The position numbers were made by a program, and so were the translations under genes. The notes under the pieces are model-generated. The model made no database searches, was not told where the DNA came from, and was given only the letters and a program-made list of their open reading frames with translations. Below are positions 59,881-64,000 of a DNA stretch of 64,000 bases, piece after piece. Origin of the DNA: Akebia trifoliata (lineage: Eukaryota; Streptophyta; Magnoliopsida; Ranunculales; Lardizabalaceae); assembly GCA_017979445.1 (NCBI GenBank), contig CM030710.1, positions 17,842,248 through 17,906,247 of the forward strand, given 5' to 3'. Within the stretch, counting starts at the first letter, position 1, and each line of letters begins with the position of its first letter.

Positions 59881-60459
59881 CTATGGGTGGAATGATGTAC
59901 TCATCTTCAGTTTTGAACCAAAGGCCAGTTGGAAACTTTGCCAGAATGGAGATGTAAAATGTGGATCCCTATCAGATACGATAGAAAATGAGACTCCATG
60001 TAACTTCACAATCTCTGAGACATAAATCTTGCTCAACTTATTCACAGTGTAGGTCATCTTGATAAGTAGAAAATGATTAGATTTAGTAAGCTTATCTACA
60101 ACCACACATAGAGCATCAATCCCATTACTAGCCTTCGATAATCCACAAATAAAATCCATAGTCATGTGCTCCCATTTTCATTCTGGGATAGGAAGTGGTT
60201 GCAATAACCCTACAGGTCTCCTATGCTCAACCTTTACTTGCTGACATGTCATACAATGACTCACATACCGGGCAATGTGTTTTTTCATCCTTGACCACCA
60301 AAAATTTCTCTTCATGTCCTGATACATCTTGATACTCCCTGGATGAATAGAAAAATATGACTTATGGGCTTCATCCATTGTGTCCTGCCTCAACAAGGTA
60401 TCGTGAAGAACCCAAAGTCTACTCTTGAACCGAATGCTACCATCATATGAATTCTCCAA
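59881..60459 (-). pseudogene. Element E integrase, zinc-binding and catalytic core
   Basis: Two open stretches. 60178-60459 holds the HHCC region (HPGSIKMYQDMKRNFWW, then HCMTCQQVK). 59881-60165 holds the core: catalytic Asp in MTMDFICGL, second Asp in VSDRDPHFTSPFW. The third catalytic block (TDGQSE) lies just past a stop at about 59878. The usual WEH before MTMDF falls in the short gap between frames. Confidence 0.88.
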
Positions 60460-61150
60460 CTCTGATCACCAAGGTCCTCGACTTTCTCTTGATACCTTTC
60501 CAATTTTGTATCCATCTTTTGGGCTTCAATAACCCACTTAACAATCTGGGGTTATACTCTCATGTGAGCTACATAGGATTTCTGCTTATCTATTTCTGAG
60601 GGAATGTTGAATGCATAATCAATTGTGGTTTGTAGCATTTTCCATTCTTCGATCCTATGTAAGCAAACACCCCATTTTTCTTATGACTCAACACATCTGC
60701 TACTACATTAGCCTTAGCAGGATGGTAATGTAATGTAAAGTCATAGTCTTTCACGTGCTCTATCCATCGCCTTTGCCTCATGTTCAAATCTTTCTGCGAG
60801 AATAAATACTTGAGGATCTTATGATTTGAATACACTTCGAATGTCTCCCTATATAGGTAGTGTTTCCAAACCTTGAGTGCGTATACTATAGCTGCCAATT
60901 CTAAATCATGGGTCGGATAATTCTTCTCGTGAATCTTCAACTATCTCAACGAGTAAGCATTTACTAACCATCTTTCATTAGTACACACCCAAGTCTCGTA
61001 TAAGAAGCATTGGCATAAATGACATATTTCTTACCTATATTAGGTACTATCAAAACAGGTGTCGTAGTTAGTTGAGACTTCAATTCCTGGAATGTTGTTT
61101 CGTAGCTATCGGTCCATTCAAGCTTAATATCTTTTTGAGTTAACTTCATT
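60460..61150 (-). pseudogene. Element E RNase H and connection
   Basis: 60964-61149 gives the RT thumb/RNase H start (FQELKSQLTTTPVLIVP, then YVIYANASYTRLGCVLM). The normally invariant catalytic Asp of YCDAS is Asn here. 60590-60940 continues with [23 protein letters not shown] (Glu present), [13 protein letters not shown] (Asp of TDHK changed to Asn) and [10 protein letters not shown]. The two pieces are separated by a frameshift or stop near 60945-60960. From 60460 to 60590 is the connection to integrase, without clear motifs. Confidence 0.85.
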
Positions 61151-61966
61151 AATGACGAAGTTATCTTGGAGAAGCTTTCTACAAACCTACGGTAGTATCC
61201 CGAAATTCTAAGAAATTCCTAATCTCAGTAAATGTAGTCGGTCTCTACCAGTTCATAACCACTTCAATCTTCGACGGGTCCACAAATATTCATTCTTGGA
61301 AACCACATGACCCAAGACCTTCACTTTATCTAACTAGAACTCGTACTTGGAGAATTTCGCATAAAACTTCTCCTGGCGTAATCTGTGAAGTATGACATTT
61401 AGATGATCCTCATGTTCAAACTACGTCTTTGAATAGATCAAGATATCGTCAATGAAGACGATAATGAAGACATTCAAGAAATCTCAAAATACTTGTTGCA
61501 TAAGGTCCATAAACACTGCAGCTCCATTAGTCAGATCAAACGACATTACTAGGCACTCAAAGTGCCCTAACCTTGTTCAGAATGTTGTCTTCGAGATATC
61601 CTCTTCTTTGATCCTTAACTGGTGGTATCCTGATCTTAGATGAATTTTTGAGAAGTACTTTGCACCTTTTAATTGATCAAACAAATCATCAATCCTGGGA
61701 AGCAGATACTTATTCTTTATAATCACTTGGTTCAATTTTCGATAGTCAATGCATAATATCATTGACCCATCATTTTTCTTCACGAACAAAATTGGAACAC
61801 CCCAATGTGAGCTGCTTGGACAAATGAAACCCAAACCTATCAAATCTTCCAATTGATTTTTCAACCCCTTTATTTCCGTTGGGGCTATTCGATAAGTTGG
61901 AATCAATATGGGTCTAGTTCCTAGAATCAGCTCGATTGGGAAGTCCATTTTCCTGATTGGAGGCAA
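61151..61966 (-). pseudogene. Element E reverse transcriptase
   Basis: 61577-61966 contains the fingers and palm: [12 protein letters not shown], then [17 protein letters not shown], then [16 protein letters not shown]. The palm Asp that should follow FSKI is His. In another frame, about 61480-61425 reads VFIDDILIYSK, the catalytic FIDD box. GYYRRFVESFSKI lies at about 61200-61155. Frame changes near 61577 and 61330-61200 break the gene. Confidence 0.88.
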
Positions 61967-62116
61967 CTTAGGTATCTTTTCATGAAAGACATCGAGATAA
62001 TTTCACACTATTTGAATTGCCTCCACCTTTAGTGATTTTTCTTTTGTTTCACTAACGATAGTATTCATGCCATACAATCTATCCAAATTAGCCCCATTCC
62101 TATATGGGTCTATCAC

Positions 62117-62660
62117 TCAGATTACACAATTTCTATTTTCCTTACACTTGAACTCTGGTTGTCCTGGCACACCAAACCTAACTGTCTTCGCATAACAATC
62201 TATAACTGTATGGTATGTTGCTAACCAGTCCATGCCTAGGATTATGTCAAAATCCCAAAGTTCTAGGATTATCAAGTCCAGTTCAAATGAACTATCTCCT
62301 ATCTTGAGAATGCACATGTTACATACCTGATGTGGAATTATTTTATTTTCCAGGGGAGTCATCAATGAAAGTGTCTTATTGGTGTTTGTTGTAGAGAGTT
62401 CTAACTTTTCTACCATGCTAGACGATATAAATGAATGCGTGGAACCCGAATCAATAAGTACATGTGCTAAACAGTTGTATAACATGATTATACCTTCTAC
62501 GAGATCTACTGAAGTTGTAGTATCAGCCTGCGTCATAACATAAACCTTAGCATGGGTCATCGAATCTTGAATTTTCTGGGGGATCTCAGGACACTATCTT
62601 CCAAAATATCCCAACTCTCTACACTCATAAAATCTGATCGTCTTCCTACTGGCTTGACTC
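62117..62660 (-). pseudogene. Element E protease, with decayed zinc knuckle upstream
   Basis: 62117-62560 (147 codons) reads AHVLIDSGSTHSFISSSMVEKL, the aspartic protease active-site block in its chromovirus form (DSG), then ILGMDWLATYHTVIDCYAKTVRF, typical of Del-type elements. Just upstream on the minus strand (about 62655-62600) FYECRELGYFGR-x-CPEIPQ is a degraded CCHC zinc knuckle with two of four ligands left. About 61967-62116 is the protease-RT spacer. Confidence 0.85.
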
Positions 62661-63700
62661 ATAGGTGCCATCTACGACGGTAGTGAAAGTCTACCAGTCT
62701 GAACCTGAGGCCTCGAAGTCTGTCCCTGGTTTCTAGTCGTCTGACACTACGAGCGAGTAGCCTGACCCCTGTCCTGCATTGGTACTGTTGTCCTCTGTGA
62801 ACATTGGCCTGTAGATATTGGTGGTTGGAAACTACAATGACCCTGTGATTGACTAGCCCACTGTTGCCCTGAACTACTGGGCCTATAAATCATTTGCCTC
62901 TTAACCGATGGGGTACCGTCCTTATCCCAATATTCTACTCATGGATGAGTTCATCTATCCTCTCTTGCTTTTGGGTTCTCCTAACCACCTTGGAGTAGTT
63001 AGTAACCTCAAAAGTTTTCATCCTACTTCTAAAAGTGATTTTCAACCCTCTAACAAACTTTTTGGCTTTCATCAAGTTGGTAAAAATCAACTCGAGAGCA
63101 TAATGAGTCAATTGGGCAAAGCGGGACTCATACTGGTCCACGGACATGTTACCTTGAGCCAACCTATCGAATTCCATCCTCTTTTTATCCCTAGAGCTAG
63201 TGGAAACATATTTCTCTAGGAACTTTTTCTGAAAGAACATCCAACTGTTCTAAATTTGTAGTTGGTTGTCCTTCACCGAAGTCTACCAATGTGTTGCACC
63301 ACTCTGAAGAATGAAATAGGCACACAAGACCTTTTGGGTGTCTGAACACTCCATGATGCATAAGTATTTATGAAACTCCTCTAGTCATTCCTTAACCATG
63401 GTGGGGTCAGTAGCTTTCTCAAAAATGGGTGGCCTCATACTTTGGTATTCTTTCAAAAGAGCACCCGTATAACCCTGATATGGTGGTCACATCAACTGCA
63501 CATGTCTCGATATCTATGCTGGTAGGGTGGGGGTATACCCTGATCAGGTGTGGAATCAGGAGTGTACTCCGGAGCAACATCAGGTATAGGTGTAATCGAC
63601 TGGTTCTGGCCCCCTAACATCCTAGTCAATTGTATCATCAAGACCGCCTGATCCTCTATCATTTTCATCTACTTTTCTTGTATTCTTTCCTTGTTCCAGG
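62661..63700 (-). pseudogene. Element E gag, 5' part cut by LTR F
   Basis: 62935-63240 (101 codons) reads FQKKFLEKYVSTSSRDKKRMEF, then LAQGNMSVDQYESRFAQLTHYA, then KAKKFVRGL, the Tekay/Del gag core. Upstream (about 63395-63245) another frame has the IMECSDTQKVLCAYFILQSGATHW motif. 62661-62934 is the Gln/Pro/Ser-rich linker before the zinc knuckle, broken by stops. At 63701 the gene is interrupted by LTR F; the N-terminus is off the window. Confidence 0.85.
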
Positions 63701-64000
63701 TGAAAATGCCCTCGATCTGTGGGTTGCAGATCCGTCTTTTTATTTTTGAGATTTGGGAGTCGCCACCTAGTTATTACAATCTAGGAGTCGAGCATTGACT
63801 CTAAATAAATAAAAATAACTAATCTACGAATTAAAAAAAACTATGGTTCAGGGATCACGTTACGGGGTTGGAAGGTGTTAGGCACCAACCCCATCCGACA
63901 AACGTCATCTCTACTATTTTTCAAAAAAGATTACATTGTTAAAAGATCTAAAATCAATAAATAAAAAAATAAAAAGTATACCTAGATGATCGCAATGATT
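63701..64000 (-). mobile_element. LTR F (subfamily alpha), left 300 bases only
   Basis: Starts TGAAAATGCCCTCGATCTGTGG and carries the GGGAGTCGCCACCTAGTTATTAC and GGTTGGAAGGTGTTAGGCACC blocks, colinear with C's LTRs. It reads off the right edge, so whether it is a solo LTR or a full element is unknown. The likely target duplicate is CCAGG (63696-63700). Confidence 0.9.

Larger units (their letters stand above)
40815..64000 (-). mobile_element. Element E: Tekay/Del chromovirus retrotransposon (3' LTR and pol; continues off right edge)
   Basis: Reads right to left: gag (62935-63700), zinc knuckle and protease (62117-62660), RT (61160-61966), RNase H (60590-61150), integrase (59600-60459), chromodomain-like tail (about 59130-59290), polypurine tract (59088-59104), 3' LTR (59087 leftwards to 40815). 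The domain order and motifs are those of the Tekay/Del clade. All genes are broken. It inserted in direct-repeat copy 2; the candidate target duplicate on this side is GATTT (40810-40814). It has been entered by C, D and F. Confidence 0.9.

Overview
The window is plant (angiosperm) nuclear DNA, probably from a large heterochromatic genome. It is AT-rich and I see no intact host gene; almost all of it is long terminal repeat (LTR) retrotransposons inserted into one another. The evidence is Ty3/gypsy protein relics (Tat/Ogre-type gag, Tekay/Del-type pol with a chromodomain-like tail), primer sites complementary to plant tRNA-Arg, LTR promoters with TATAAATA boxes, a CACTA transposon end and a tRNA-derived SINE. 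I cannot name the species. A 100-N assembly gap lies at 30596-30695.

Layout, oldest to youngest. The base DNA is 35990-40814: two direct copies (1.44 and 1.34 kb) of a segment holding a CACTA end, with a SINE between them. Element G (Tat lineage, + strand) entered copy 1 and runs from beyond the left edge to about 35989. Its pieces are RNase H (1-510), integrase (13070-14200), three tandem arrays (14257-15370), an antisense gene with an intron (15600-16267 plus 28543-30420, reading leftwards) and part of its 3' LTR (up to 35989). Element E (Tekay/Del chromovirus, - strand) entered copy 2 and runs from 40815 past the right edge. Its order from right to left is gag, protease, RT, RNase H, integrase, chromodomain, 3' LTR.

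Later insertions went into G and E. In G: element A (511-13069), whose own 3' LTR carries an opposite-strand solo LTR (11311-13042, TSD CACAC); element B (16268-28542, TSD GATGT); a Del-type LTR H (about 30778-34090) with a foldback MITE in it (32866-33246); and a solo LTR (34340-35526, TSD AGTAC). In E: element C (41757-55331, - strand), which carries a 3.9 kb solo LTR (46647-50566); solo LTR D (56602-58338, TSD GTAGG); and LTR F (63701 to the edge). A, B, C, D, F and the solo LTR at 11311 belong to one Ogre-like family with two subfamilies: A/C/F have LTRs of about 1.5 kb, while B/D/11311 have LTRs of about 1.73 kb.

No element here looks autonomous. B keeps a broken gag but has lost RT, RNase H and integrase. 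A and C lack gag and most of RT but keep an integrase tail. All three keep the parts needed in cis: LTR promoter, tRNA-Arg primer site, a conserved noncoding leader and a polypurine tract. This suggests they moved using proteins made elsewhere. The most biologically interesting piece is G's antisense gene, which has its own candidate promoter, a clean intron, a plant gypsy-type antisense-protein domain and a coiled-coil tail.
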